A stretch of DNA of 64,000 nucleotides from Deinandra increscens subsp. villosa (lineage: Eukaryota; Streptophyta; Magnoliopsida; Asterales; Asteraceae), in assembly GCA_039602395.1 (NCBI GenBank), contig JBCNJP010000006.1:61006429-61070428 (forward strand), written 5' to 3'. The notes under the pieces are model-generated. The model made no database searches, was not told the origin of the DNA, and saw nothing but the letters and a program-made list of their open reading frames with translations. The position numbers and the translations under genes were made by a program. Shown here one piece after another: positions 21,786 to 33,009 of the stretch; positions within the stretch are counted from its first letter, which is position 1; every line of letters starts with the position of its first letter.

Positions 21786-22924
21786 TCATGGATTCCACTC
21801 AATTCTTCAGGTAACTCCAATTGGTAAGCATTTTGACCCACTTTAGCAAGGATTTTAAAAGGCCCGATGAATCGTGGGCTTAGTTTTCCCCTCTTTCGAA
21901 ATCTAATTACTCCTTTCCACGGTGTCACTTTTAGCAACACATGGTCTCCCTCTTTGAATTCAATATATCTACGCCTCTTATCTGCATACGATTTCTGTCG
22001 ATCCTGGGCGGCCTTTAAACGCGCTCTTACGATGTGAATCTTCTCAGAAGTAGCCTTGACCACATCCTTATGGGCCAACTCCCTTTGACCCACTTCACCC
22101 CAACACAACGGTGTTCTACACTTCCGCCCATAAAGTGCCTCATATGGGGACATTCCAATACTAGCATGATAGCTATTATTGTACGAGAATTCCACCAAGG
22201 GTAAATGAGTGTCCCAACTTCCTCCAAAATCCAACACACACGCTCGCAACATATCCTCGAGTGTTTGGATTGTTCTCTCGCTTTGCCCATCAGTTTGAGG
22301 ATGGTATGCGGTACTAAACAGTAACTGAGTACCCATACATTCCTGAAATTCCTGCCAGAATTTAGACGTAAAGCGGGTGTCCCTATCCGACACGATTGAC
22401 ACCAGGACTCCGTGTCGCGATACAATCTCTTCCACATAGACATTCGCCATTCCCTCGGATGAATACGACTCACTAATAGGCAAGAAGTGTGCACTTTTAG
22501 TAAGTCGGTCCACTATCACCCAAATAGCATCGAAATTTCTCCTCGTTTTTGGCAACTTTGTGAACAAATCCATCGTGATATGCTCCCATTTCCACTCCGG
22601 TATCTCGAGTGGTTGCAACTTACCATACGGCTTCTGATGTTCAGCTTTGACTTGAAGACAAGTCAAACATTTCTCCACATATTTTACTATATCCCGTTTC
22701 ATGCCCGGCCACCAATACTCGCGTTTTAGATCATGGTACATTTTTGTAGCTCCTGGATGGATTGAGTACCGCGACTTATGAGCCTCATCTAAGAGCAACT
22801 CTTTCACCCCGCAAGTGTTAGGAATCCATATCCGTCCAAATCGATATTTAAGACCATTGTCCTCGTGGACCAAGTCTTTCACCGCCCCCTTTATCCGCTC
22901 TTTCTTCCAATTTTCTTCTTTCAT
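21786..22924 (-). pseudogene. Gypsy integrase, interrupted by Tat insertion
   Basis: Inserts element cDNA into the genome. The zinc-binding region shows two His (SIHPGATKMYH) and CLTC. Catalytic Asp-Asp-Glu residues lie in TMDLFTKLPK, VSDRDTRF and QTDGQSERTIQTLED. The GPFKILAKVG block that normally precedes a chromodomain is present. The frame then runs into the Tat LTR, adding about 24 unrelated residues to 21707. It is separated from the RNase H part by a TAA at 22934-22936 in the same frame. Confidence 0.9.
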
Positions 22925-22933
22925 CGCTTCCTC

Positions 22934-23464
22934 TTATGCTTTCTTGATTGAATCAAGAATACTTGAGGTTATAACCAGCTTCATCGAATTCACCTTAATA
23001 GGAGCGTAGTCTCCTTTTCTGCTTAAGGCATCCGCCACCACATTGGCCTTGCCCGGATGATAATGAATCTCGCAATCATAATCTTTAATCAGCTCCAACC
23101 ACCTTCGCTGCCTCATATTTAACTCCTTCTGATCAAACAAATATTTCAAGCTTTTGTGATCAGTATAGATGGTGCACGGAATGCCATATAAATAATGCCG
23201 CCAAATTTTCAAGGCGAACACCACCGCTGCCAGCTCAAGATCATGAGTTGGATAATTTACCTCATTGCTCTTCAATTGCCTCGAAGCATAGGCTATCACT
23301 CTACCCCGCTGCATAAGTACACACCCCAAGCTGAGGTATGACGCATCCGAGTATATCACCAAATCCTCCGTCCCATCGGGTAAAGCTAAGACGGGAGCAT
23401 GAGTTAACTTTTCCTTTAGGGTCCGGAAAGACTCTTCTTGTTTTTCACCCCACTCAAATTTCAC
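22934..23464 (-). pseudogene. Gypsy RNase H region of pol
   Basis: Contains DLVIYSDASYLSLGCVLMQ, ELAAVVFALKIWRHYLYG and YTDHKSLKYLF, standard for the gypsy RNase H that degrades RNA in the cDNA hybrid. It is separated from RT by a one-base insertion near 23508, where the two frames overlap, and from integrase by one nonsense codon. Confidence 0.9.
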
Positions 23465-25157
23465 ATCCTTCCTTGTAAGTCAAGTCAATGGCAATGCTAT
23501 TTTGGAGAAAGTCTTGAATAAATCTCCTATAGTAGCCTGCCAATCCTAAGAAACTCCAAATTTCAGTCGGGTTTTTAGGTGTTCTCCATCCCGCTACTGC
23601 TTCGACCTTGGCAGGTTCTACTAATACCCCTTCAGCATTCACCACATGTCCCAAAAATTGTACCTCTCGTAACCAAAAGGCACACTTTGAGAATTTCGCA
23701 TAGAGTTTTTCCCGCCTTAAAGTTTCCAACACCTCATGCAAGTGTTGGGCATACTCTTCCTCGCTCCGCGAATATACCAAGATGTCATCAATAAACACAA
23801 TAACGGATCGATCCAACATCGGCTTACACACGCGGTTCATGAGGTCCATGAAAGCCGCCGGTGCATTAGTCAATCCGAAAGACATTACTAGAAACTCGTA
23901 ATGCCCATACCGCGTTCGAAAAGCTGTCTTTGGGACATCCTCCTCTCTTACCTTCAGCTGATGGTACCCCGATCTTAAATCGATCTTAGAGAACCAACTC
24001 GCCCCTTGTAACTGGTCAAACAGATCATCGATTCGGGGCAAGGGATATTTGTTCTTCACGGTTAGCTTATTCAGCTCACGGTAGTCTATACACATCCTTA
24101 GACTACCGTCTTTCTTCTTCACAAATAACACCGGTGCACCCCAAGGGGATACACTTGGCCGAATAAATCCCTTATCAAGCAATTCCTGCAGTTGCTTCAT
24201 CAATTCTTGCATCTCAGTAGGGGCTAGCCGATACGGAGCTCGTGCCACCGGCTTTGCCCCAGGTACCAAATCGATCTGAAATTCCACATCCCTATCCGGT
24301 GGTATACCCGGAAGGTCTTCAGGAAAAACGTCTAAGAATTCTTGCACAACGGGCACCGCTTCTGCTCTATTATTCTCACGTTCGGTATCCACCACATATG
24401 CCAGATAGGATTTACACCCGTGTTGGATGTATTTCCTTGCCTCCATTACTGAACACAACGTAATCTCATTCTTTCTTTCTCCTTGAACAACAACCTGCTT
24501 CCCACCTGGAGATATTAATTCAATCACCTTGCGGTTACACACCACATTGGCTTGGTATTTAAATAGCCAATCCATTCCCACTATCACCTTGAATTCTCCC
24601 TTCATCATTGGTATTAAATCAATAGAGTAATCTTCATCTTCTATAGAGATTTTACAATCACGATACACATCAAAGACTAAGACACTCTTGTTATCTGCTA
24701 TTTCTACTTCTAAGGGCACAGACATCTTGTTAATAACAAAAGAAGGGTGACGAGTAAAATCATAAGAAACAAATGACCTACTCGCCCCCGTATCAAACAA
24801 TACATATGCAGGGATAGAATTGACAAGAAAGATACCTGTCACTACCCCTGGATCCACCTTTCCCTCTTCCACAGTCAGCTGATAAGATCTTCCTCTCGCT
24901 CGAGGAATATCCGGCTTCACCCCGCTTTGACCCGCCCCCGTACTCGGGTTTGGGCATTCACTCTTTTTATGGCCCGTCTTTCCGCATCCGAAACATAACC
25001 GTGCAAGGCTAGGACATTGTGCTATACTATGTCCTGTTTTCCCACAACCATAACACTGCTTTGTTAAAAAAGAAACATTCTCCCTTATGCGCTCTCCCAC
25101 AATGTGGGCAATCAGACGACCCATTCTTCTTGTTTTCAGCTTTCTTGGGTGATTCAT
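23454..25157 (-). pseudogene. Gypsy zinc knuckles, protease and reverse transcriptase
   Basis: Opens with two CCHC knuckles (CYGCGKTGHSIAQC and CFGCGKTGHKKSEC). Protease FDTGASRSFVS follows. Then come RT blocks SWFSKIDLRSGYHQL, MSFGLTNAPAAFMDLM and catalytic FIDDILVYS. In the original element this was continuous with gag. A single-base change in an A-run near 25064-25070 separates the frames, and another near 23508 ends this one. Sequence type fits the Tekay/Del chromovirus lineage, known for roughly 2-kb LTRs. Confidence 0.9.
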
Positions 25158-25972
25158 TCACCCTTGGTTTCTTATTTGGGGTAGAACTGCTTTCTACTCC
25201 CCTCTTCTCGCCTCTTTCCACCTGCTTTTTCAGCTCCAATTCTCTCTCTCGACAAGCATTGATCAGCTCCTCGAGAGTCACACATCGGGAAACATTAATG
25301 AATTCCCTAAAATCAGCGTTCAGCATATTGTTAAATTGGTAGATCTTTTGCTTCTCTGTTCTCAGCAGCTCTTTACAGAATTTCAATCGATCCAGGAAGT
25401 AACTGATTACCTCCCCGATCGGTTGTCCCTTCCTTTGGCGAAACTGCATCAACTCATCTTGTGTTTTGTTTACTTCAGACTCAAGGCTATGATATACTGC
25501 AAACACCGCTTTAAACTCTTCCCAATTCATGGCCTTTATGGCCTCCCTTCCCTTTTCCTCACGTGTCATATCCCACCAGTCTTTTGCATGCGACCGGAGT
25601 TGCCCGGTTGCAAACATCACTTGATCCTCCGGCTCACAGTGACTCCGCTCAAATACCGCTTCAATTTCCGCTAGCCATCGATAACAGGCTATCGGATCCG
25701 CCTCACTAGTGTATAGGGGAGGCTTACACGCCATGAAATCTTTGTAAGTACACCTCCCTTTATCTTTCTTTCCGCTTCCTTCCGCCATAAGATCATTCCT
25801 CATCGATTCCAGCTTCTTTTCCAATGCCTCCATCAAGGCATTTTCCATTTGACCCACATGGGTCCGTACCGCTGTTTCCACCGAGGTCTCAATTTCGTCT
25901 GAGATCAGCTTCTTCACTTCTGCAAATCATGGGCTCTGTAAGAGCCCCAGCTGGGTTGTTTTCATCCGCCAT
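25027..25972 (-). pseudogene. Gypsy gag
   Basis: The ATG at 25972 (MADENNPAGAL) is the probable authentic start. An extra T near 25924 shifts the frame, so the longest open stretch begins at a GTG (25917). The gag core includes ADPIACYRWLAEIEAVF and HAKDWWDMTREEKG, followed by a CX2CX3H-type zinc motif (CPHCGRAHKGEC). The frame ends at 25027 after a frameshift that cuts off the knuckles. Confidence 0.88.
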
Positions 25973-26230
25973 AGTAAACTGAAAGTTTACAATAGGTTAG
26001 CATCATAATCACATACTTCCGCTTTTCAATCACTCAAAATTTCCAGCTTAACCATTTAAAATGGTCCATACCGCACATTTCATCATTCAATATAACAATA
26101 TATAATTTAAATCACTTACTTAAGTCACTTAACGGGTCAGAAGATCGAACCTTGAACCGAACATTCTTCCCATCATGAGCACTTGGTTTGAGTTCAAGTG
26201 CCCCTGCGACACTTGAATCCCTCAAATCGT

Positions 26231-26244
26231 GGCTCTGATACCAA
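26231..26244 (-). other. Gypsy primer-binding site (initiator Met tRNA)
   Basis: Minus-strand TTGGTATCAGAGCC two bases inside the LTR. It is complementary to the 3' end of initiator methionine tRNA, the usual primer for plant gypsy elements. Confidence 0.88.
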
Positions 26245-26246
26245 CT

Positions 26247-28214
26247 TGTAAGGTCCCAATCCCATTTTGATGTATTAACATCGTTTCCAAAAATCAGAGT
26301 TTGAAAATTTCATCTTATACTTAGACCTTCATCCATCACATGAGCAACATTTACAAAACCATGCGTTTAACGCCGTTAACTACATGATAGTTTACTTTCA
26401 AACATTTACTTCTGCAAACATATAAATTAAAAATTCTCAAAATACATGATGTTCGGTTCCATGATCCCTTGCTTCGATCCTGACCCATCCGTTATCGATT
26501 ACCTGCCAAGAACACTAGTAACACGTTAGTATTAATGGCACATAACCGCTATCAAGCTTATACATCAATTGAAAACAAGAAACAACATAAAAATCCGGAC
26601 AACATGCTCCAAGCGTATCGCTTGGAGTTTCTGTCCTGCCAGGCGATACGCCTGGAGCCTAGTTTCCAGGGCTCCAGGCCAGTTTTCCCATACTTAGCCA
26701 AATTTTCAGCATTTTCACCCCTTTTGCAATTTCACCTATCATAACTTCATTTTTAACACTAGAAACTCATTATAACCTATCATCTATGGTTATAATGCAT
26801 TTCCGTGAATATCACAAATTTACTACGTAATCAAATTCAACTAGCACCCGAACCGACCCGTTGACCCGTTAAGGCATTTATCACATTTCAGCCCCTAATA
26901 CACACCTCCACATGCAATTTCTCATCATACTCCTATCTTGACACACACATATGTTGTGCCAAGCCGCTTAGTCTTTCTTGTTGCGACGATTTGAGAATTG
27001 TAACTTCACAATTACTCACATCGTCACAACTCTACTGCTCGACCCAAAGAGGGTCATACACCACTGCTTTCCCAACTTGGTCATTTGCATACCAAGTCCC
27101 TCATTCCGCAACAACAAGTCTCTAGGTACTTGGTGTTTACTAGATGCTAGGTCAATAGCCATTGTCATCTAGTGAACGCTCCACAATTCATGACATATAA
27201 GTACATATACATAAGTAACCGCTACGTGTTACCTTTAAGCTTTATTCTTGCCTTCACGTTGGTGACTTGTAGTTCCACCCGCTTCACCTATATTCATTAC
27301 ATTATTTAGATTACCATTGTATACTTATGGATCACACAATTATCATACCAATCACCTAAACAACTCATGAAATCAGCATACACACAAATTCATTCTCATT
27401 CAAGCATTTCATCAAACATCTTATGTGCATAAATGGTGTTCTTAATGTTTAGAAGCTTACATGCTATCATTCCACCCATAGATTACTACACAACATGTAA
27501 TTCAGCTTTTATACCAAATCTAATACTTCCAACAAGTCCATTAACACACATGGACCACAATTAACCAACCCAATTCACCCATTCACCATGGGTTTCGAAT
27601 TCTATAGGGTGGGGCTTAAACCCACCAAAATTTCTACTAGTTACACACAAAATCAGTCATGCAGGGCAAGATTATGCTTCATCTAGACTCATTAACACAT
27701 AACAACTCAGATTACATCCTCAATTTAACATCTAGTGGAAACCCATGAAATCACCCTATCATAGAAACACTTACTTGGTCAAGAACACCCAATGGAGAGC
27801 TCAAAATAAGGAATTACAAGCCCTCCTAAGCTAGAATTCGGACTCCTTAAGCAAATTCCACCACAAACTCTCTTGATTTCAAGGATTTCATGAACTAGGG
27901 CTCCTCCCCCTCTCCTTTCTCTTGTTCGCGATTTCTGAGTCTGGGGGAAACCCAGACTTAATTTTCTTGCCCCTATGTTACAGCTTTGGTCCCTCTAATT
28001 TCATATTTTATAAAATTCAGCCAAGACCCTTTTATTTACACAATTAATCCTCTAACTTTCTTTAGTTTGACCATCTACTAATAAAGTTAACTTTTAACTA
28101 GAAATCCCCATTAAATAACCCGGTTAACCATCTAAACCCGCTTATTACTCTAAAACCCACGTAAATCATAATTAAAATTAAACACTCAATTATTTTAAAA
28201 CTCGGGATGTTACA
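26247..28214 (-). repeat. Gypsy 5' LTR (complete)
   Basis: 1968 bp. On the minus strand it starts TGTAACATCCCGAG and ends GGGACCTTACA, giving proper TG...CA ends, and the PBS follows. It contains the promoter and RNA start. GC-rich hairpins at 26607-26678 lie in the part downstream of the presumed promoter. The insertion's TSD cannot be checked because the other LTR is truncated. Confidence 0.92.
26607..26678. other. Cluster of three GC-rich hairpins in gypsy LTR
   Basis: Hairpin 1: CTCCAAGCG-TAT-CGCTTGGAG (26607-26627), 9-bp perfect stem. Hairpin 2: CCAGGCG-ATA-CGCCTGG (26639-26655), 7-bp perfect stem. Hairpin 3: CCTGGAGCC (26651-26659) pairs with GGCTCCAGG (26670-26678) and competes with hairpin 2. 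The loops of 1 and 2 (TAT, ATA) are complementary. Confidence 0.8.
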
Positions 28215-30375
28215 GTAACGTGTTTTTTTATGTATATGAAGAAAAGTTTATAGAAAACAACCACCCAAACAATTTAAAGCTTGAGGGATTCAAATTCTCT
28301 TTCATCTTTTTTCTCTCAAGTGGCTCACTTTTATTGTGTGATTTTTTGTAACCTAAAGATCGTACCCTCCTCTTTATCTCACATCTCCCTTATGTTCAAT
28401 ATTTGATCCAAAAGTCAATAAGCTACGTAACAAAGAGATTAATCAAGTCAATATCCAATGGAGACATATATAAAGGGGGTTCTGACTTCTGACAGTCTTA
28501 GGAGTCAAAAGATGAGATAAGAATGTATTATACCTAGTTGTTTACTTTAAGAATAATGATCATGTTTTTCGGAAACATGTGTGACTAAAATTGCCAAATA
28601 GTTAATCTTGAAATTGGAAGACTAAAATTGACAAGTTGTTAAACAACCATTTGTGAATGTGTATACTCTTAGTCCTATTGATTATTTTTCTGTCTCTCAT
28701 TCTACTACTTCTTTTACAATTCCTCCTCTCTAAAGCCAATGACCTCTAAGTAGGTTATGGGGTGTATATAGTTAGGTTATCCGAGAGATACGAGTTAGTT
28801 ACATGAGGGATACAAATAAGTTATCCCGAGGGATATGGGTTATATAACCAGGGTGAATACTGGTTGGATACCCAAAGTATACATGTTATATACCCATGAT
28901 GTATGCGAGTTAGTTACTCGTCTGGTAATGGTTACAAAACCCGTGACGGTAAACAAGTTAGTTATATGTATGATAAGGGTTAAGCTAATTCGTGTTAGTG
29001 TATATATTCAGATGAATTTTCGAAAGTAAAAGGCGGAGATGAATCAAGTTTTATTGGAGGTAGATTGAATCCGTGCCTTGTCTTCGACTCTTCGGTTATC
29101 TATGTATACATGAATCTGTTGTCGTGTATCACTTTGGCCGTGTATTATATTTTTATTATTTATTATCAAAGTGTCTTTGTCCTAATAGTATCCTGATGTT
29201 AGATAAAACGGTCTTTTCAAGTAATACTGCTTTAAACCTTATGATGAACAAAAAGTTTGTTGTTCAAGAAAAAAAATCATTTATAATTATTTTATTGTTT
29301 TGTGTTCTACCTATCCTCCAAAATACTAATGTTTTACCTAACATTAGAGAAAGACAAATTAAAATAAATAAATAATATATAAAGATGCGTGCATGTCGAT
29401 GCCAAAGTTTTGCTATAAAAGGAGATTGATTATACATAAAATTATCCAATCCTTAAAGATACCAAAAATATAGAATAATGACTAATTTTGAGGGAAATAT
29501 GTTTGCGTGTACACCTTTTATGAATATTTTTAGTGGTAGGTTGCAAAAAATATGCTATATATGCGTGGAACAAAGTGGCCACTAATATTTCATCTCACAC
29601 ATTACAAAAATACCTTTATCGTTTCATGTGTCATTCTTTATAAATTAATAAATAATCAAATAACAAATCGTATATTAATAATAAGTAATCAATATTTATA
29701 CATGTTCATCAAATTCACAAGTATAATTTTTTTTCTTAAAGTCTAATCAGTATTTAAAACCGTTTCAATTAGCGGTCCGGTTTAGATTTTGACCGATTAA
29801 CCATAAAAACCGCCGAGTAAAAGATTAGTTTAGTATTAGACTAACCGGACACACCCGAACCGGTTTAACCTCCGGTTGTAGGTTCAACTTGTCGAACCGA
29901 CCGGTACAAAGCGGGCTTTAAAACATCGCATGTTATAAAAACAAAATTAAAGCTTAGAAAACATTAAAACCAATAATATTAATTATATTAAAAAATAAAT
30001 ATATTTGTGATTTTTTATTGGGATGGTAAGAAGGGGACAGTAGGAATCATAGCGCATGAAACAGGGGATAGTGAGGTGGGTGATCGAGGGAGGTTGGAGT
30101 CCAAAATCTCCTAATTTAATAAAGAATAAAACTGAAATTGAGGATGCTACTTTTAGTCATCGTTGTACAAACAAAAGAGACAAATTTGGAAAATAAAAAA
30201 AGATTTGTTATAAAAACAAGTTAAGGGGATAAACATGAACATAAGAAAAAGTGGAGGGGTCATTATTGTAAAAAAGCGAATGATATTATCAAGGCTACAT
30301 AATATGGCCTTTAAGTTGTTAGGGTGGGAGCTAAGGTTGTAGAATTTATGTATTAGGCATCAAAGGATGATGTCA
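28215..30375. other. Intergenic AT-rich DNA with minisatellite
   Basis: No gene supported. ORFs at 28835-29029 and 29073-29375 lack any recognisable feature and the first lies inside a minisatellite. A CGGTTT-rich patch at 29755-29935 with TTTAAAAC-like ends may be a small MITE, but this is weak. Confidence 0.55.
28749..28980. repeat. Degenerate minisatellite, about 23-bp period
   Basis: About ten units, each starting G(G)TTA and usually containing CGAGRGATAC or CCC-GA-G words, spaced 19-26 bp. Units are too diverged to be recent. Confidence 0.55.
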
Positions 30376-30651
30376 TCAGGATAGAGAAAATGATGTAGAA
30401 TGATGATTTTGTATGGGGTATAGTCCTTTAAATGATGTAAAATGATTTAATGATTTAATGTCGAAAAAATAGTCGTTGAAAGAGACGTTGGCAGCCTCCT
30501 CCTCCTCTTCGGCATCAATCGACAACAACTCTGCGAATTCTTTAAAATCGATGTCGATACCGAGCTTGGTCTTGCACACGGTATGGTTGTTTTCTTGATG
30601 CCGTGCGGCATCAAGTTGATGTCGAAGGTGGGAAACATCCACAGCGCCCAT
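30376..30651 (-). CDS. Hypothetical short ORF
   Basis: 91 aa with a central acidic run (DAEEEEEAAN) and a coiled-coil-like N-terminus (HLRHQLDAARHQ). Not recognised. It sits in MITE-rich DNA near GGCGT-rich sequence, so it may be the remnant of a DNA transposon gene or pure chance. A five-Glu stretch from a GAG/GAA run is weak evidence for coding. Confidence 0.2.
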   Translation of the reverse strand: MGAVDVSHLRHQLDAARHQENNHTVCKTKLGIDIDFKEFAELLSIDAEEEEEAANVSFNDYFFDIKSLNHFTSFKGLYPIQNHHSTSFSLS

Positions 30652-31415
30652 CCTTACTAATATTATACGTATTGTGGCCTAATCATAGCCGCCGTTAATT
30701 TTGTTAAACGATGATATATATTATTTAATATAGTGAAACAAAGTGTTGGTTGAAAGTGGTTAATAAGGTTGTGTAGTAGGCGTCATCTCTTCTAAAAAGT
30801 ATCATGATGGCGTTCCTATGGCGTCTCTCCTCAACCCCTCACGGCGCCATCTTAGCCAAAATCTCCCTGGCGTCAAGCACATGGCGTCACTCCCCCTCCT
30901 TACTCATTGGTTATTTTTTTCTTTTTTTATTGGGTAGTTTTATTTGAGTGTTTTTTTTATAAATAGAATAATATAATTATGTAATCATTAGAGGGGCGTT
31001 ATGGGAGGTTATGACTACACACAAGTTCAGTTATAAAGCCTCTTGATGATGTGGACGACACGTGTTGTATAACCCCCCCCCCCCCCCCCCCCCCCCTTCC
31101 AAGGGGATTATGACTACTCATAGCCTAATATATGAAGTCATCAAAGCCTATCAAGTCTTATAGTGTTTATATGGTGCACTAATGTTTTGAAGACTGGACT
31201 GGACTGGTTGGAGAGTGAACCGATGTCAAAAGCAGTCCGACTATGAATAGTTGAGCCGGCTGATTGAGGCACTTGACATCTGAGAAGTTGGGACCATGAA
31301 GACAGTCTTGGCCGGATTGAAGAGATGTTTGAAATTTGCGAACAACCTAACTTTTGTATGATAGTTATGTTTTAAATAAATTATAAGAAAATATGTTTAT
31401 AAAGTATGAAATGAC
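30652..31415. other. Intergenic DNA with poly(C) run
   Basis: GGCGT/GGCGCC-rich patch at 30780-30890, a GGGCGTTATGGGAGGTTATGAC-like motif at about 30993, and a related TTATGACTACTCATAG motif after the poly(C). This may be a MITE with a homopolymer inside. Not resolved. Confidence 0.4.
31073..31096. repeat. Poly(C) tract, 24 nt
   Basis: Uninterrupted C homopolymer, very unusual in this AT-rich sequence. Confidence 0.9.
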
Positions 31416-31423
31416 ACTTGTGA

Positions 31424-31925
31424 GTAGACTTGTAAACGAACCTAACGTTCAGTGAACATGAACACGAAATTTTGTTCTTTTAGTTAAGCAAACGAACATG
31501 AACAAATGTTGCGTCCGTTCATTTGTGTTTGTGAACGTTTGGTAATGGGTTTGTTTATGTTAGGTAAGATGTTAATTAAAATTTAACATTAAAAACTAAC
31601 AACTTTGTTAAATTAAATATGTCTATGATTATTAATTTCAACTTATGCTTGGTTTTGGATAATTATTTTCATAATTTTAATGTCAAGTGCTTAAATATAT
31701 ATTTGTTTAAGATGATTATGTTTGGTGTTTGGAATTAATAATGTTGATTTTTATTTTCTTTGAAGTGGCATATGTTTGTTTGTGTTCGTGAACAAATTCA
31801 ATTTCTTAACAAATGAACATGAACAAGACTTTCCGTTCGTTATGTGTTTATGAACCATTCGTGAACACATTTAATGCTTAACAAAGGAACATTAACAAGA
31901 CTTTGTTCGGTTCGTTTAGAGCCGT
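31424..31925. mobile_element. hAT-type MITE with perfect 8-bp TSD
   Basis: 502 bp flanked by identical ACTTGTGA (31416-31423 and 31926-31933). The left end is GTAGACTTGTAAACGAACC; the right end read inward is ACGGCTCTAAACGAACC. The body contains scattered GAACATGAACA / GTTCGTTT words and no transposase. Confidence 0.8.
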
Positions 31926-32213
31926 ACTTGTGAGACATAATTATAATAGAAATGGGGACCTAAACTACAATAAAAGATATAAACAAAGATGGAATTTTTT
32001 GTGATGTTTCAAATTTCATGAAGAGAATTGTCCAACTAACTAGGGCTTGTAAATTTTTCTTTGAACTCATTCGTAATCAACTTGATAATACCTACCTGTC
32101 ATTTAGCTCAAGCGATTTGACTCGTATAAAGTTTCAAGAATACTCTAAGGTACGGTTGTCTCTCAAATTCCAATATTCTATATGACTAACGAGATGTTCA
32201 CACCCTCACCCTT

Positions 32214-33009
32214 CCCCGCGCGCGCGTTGTTGCGGGGTTGAATTTGTATACTGGACGAAAGTCAGAAAGTTAAGTGGTATAAAACGTAAAAGTTTAAAAG
32301 TCTCGTGGTGAAAGTATAAAACTATAAAAGTATAATATAAGCAAAATTAGAAAAGTTAAAAGTTTCGTGGCGAAAGTAGAAGACAAAAAAACTTAAAACA
32401 AAAAATAAAATTTTAAAGTTCGAGGGTTAAAAAGTTGAGTATAAAACGTAAAAGTCTAAAAGTCTCGTGGTGAAAGTATTAAACTATAAAAATATAAGTC
32501 TAAAAGTCTCGTGGCCAAAGTAAAAGACAACAAAACTTAAAACAAAAAAAAAACTCTAAAAGTTAGAGGGTAAAAAAATTTAAGGGTATAAAACGTAAAA
32601 GTCTAAAAGTCTTGTAGTAAAAGTATAAAACTATAAAAATATACTAAAAACGAAAGTAGAAAAGTTAAAAGTTTCGTGGGCAAAGTAGAAGATAACAAAA
32701 CTTAAAACAAAAAAATAACTTTAAAAGTTAAAGGGTAGAAAACGTAAGAGTATGAAACATATGTGACTAAACTATGAAAACCAAAAGTTTACTATTTCGT
32801 TAAAAAAAACAAATCATAAAAGTTTAAGGGTAGAAAGCGTCATAACACCAAAATCACGTGGCCAAACTATAGAAATAAAAAATACACATAATCTCAATAA
32901 GAACTATAATTGTCAACAAAAACAAAAAGTTGTGGCCAATTTTCAAGAAACACAAGGAATACTATTAATCTTTCAATTCCATTGTATTATATATAAATAA
33001 AATTGACCC
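32214..33009 (-). mobile_element. Possible non-autonomous Helitron with internal tandem array
   Basis: A GC-rich stem (CCCCGC at 32214-32219, GCGGGG at 32232-32237) resembles a Helitron 3' hairpin on the minus strand. About 800 bp away the minus strand has TCAATTTTATTTATATATAA (ending near 33009), like an AT-rich Helitron 5' end. Neither terminus is diagnostic. Internal tandem repeats are common in such elements. Confidence 0.35.
32268..32750. repeat. Tandem repeat, three units of about 150-165 bp
   Basis: Each unit runs from a TATAAAACGTAAAAGT word through GTCTCGTGGTGAAAGT, AAAGTTTCGTGG and ACAAAACTTAAAACAAAA to an AAAGTT-GAGGGT segment. Units start near 32268, 32436 and 32586. Confidence 0.7.

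Larger units (their letters stand above)
15504..28214 (-). mobile_element. Composite: Tekay/Del-like gypsy element carrying a Tat insertion and a deletion
   Basis: On the minus strand: 5' LTR (26247-28214), PBS, gag, pol up to integrase (25972-21786), Tat-lineage sequence (21785-16993), then the gypsy 3' LTR truncated at both ends (16994-15504). The Tat element lacks its second half and 3' LTR. The gypsy lacks the integrase end, any chromodomain and the first roughly 18 bases of its 3' LTR. One insertion followed by one large deletion explains this. The two gypsy LTRs differ at about 20 sites over about 1.48 kb by hand count, suggesting fairly recent activity. Confidence 0.88.
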
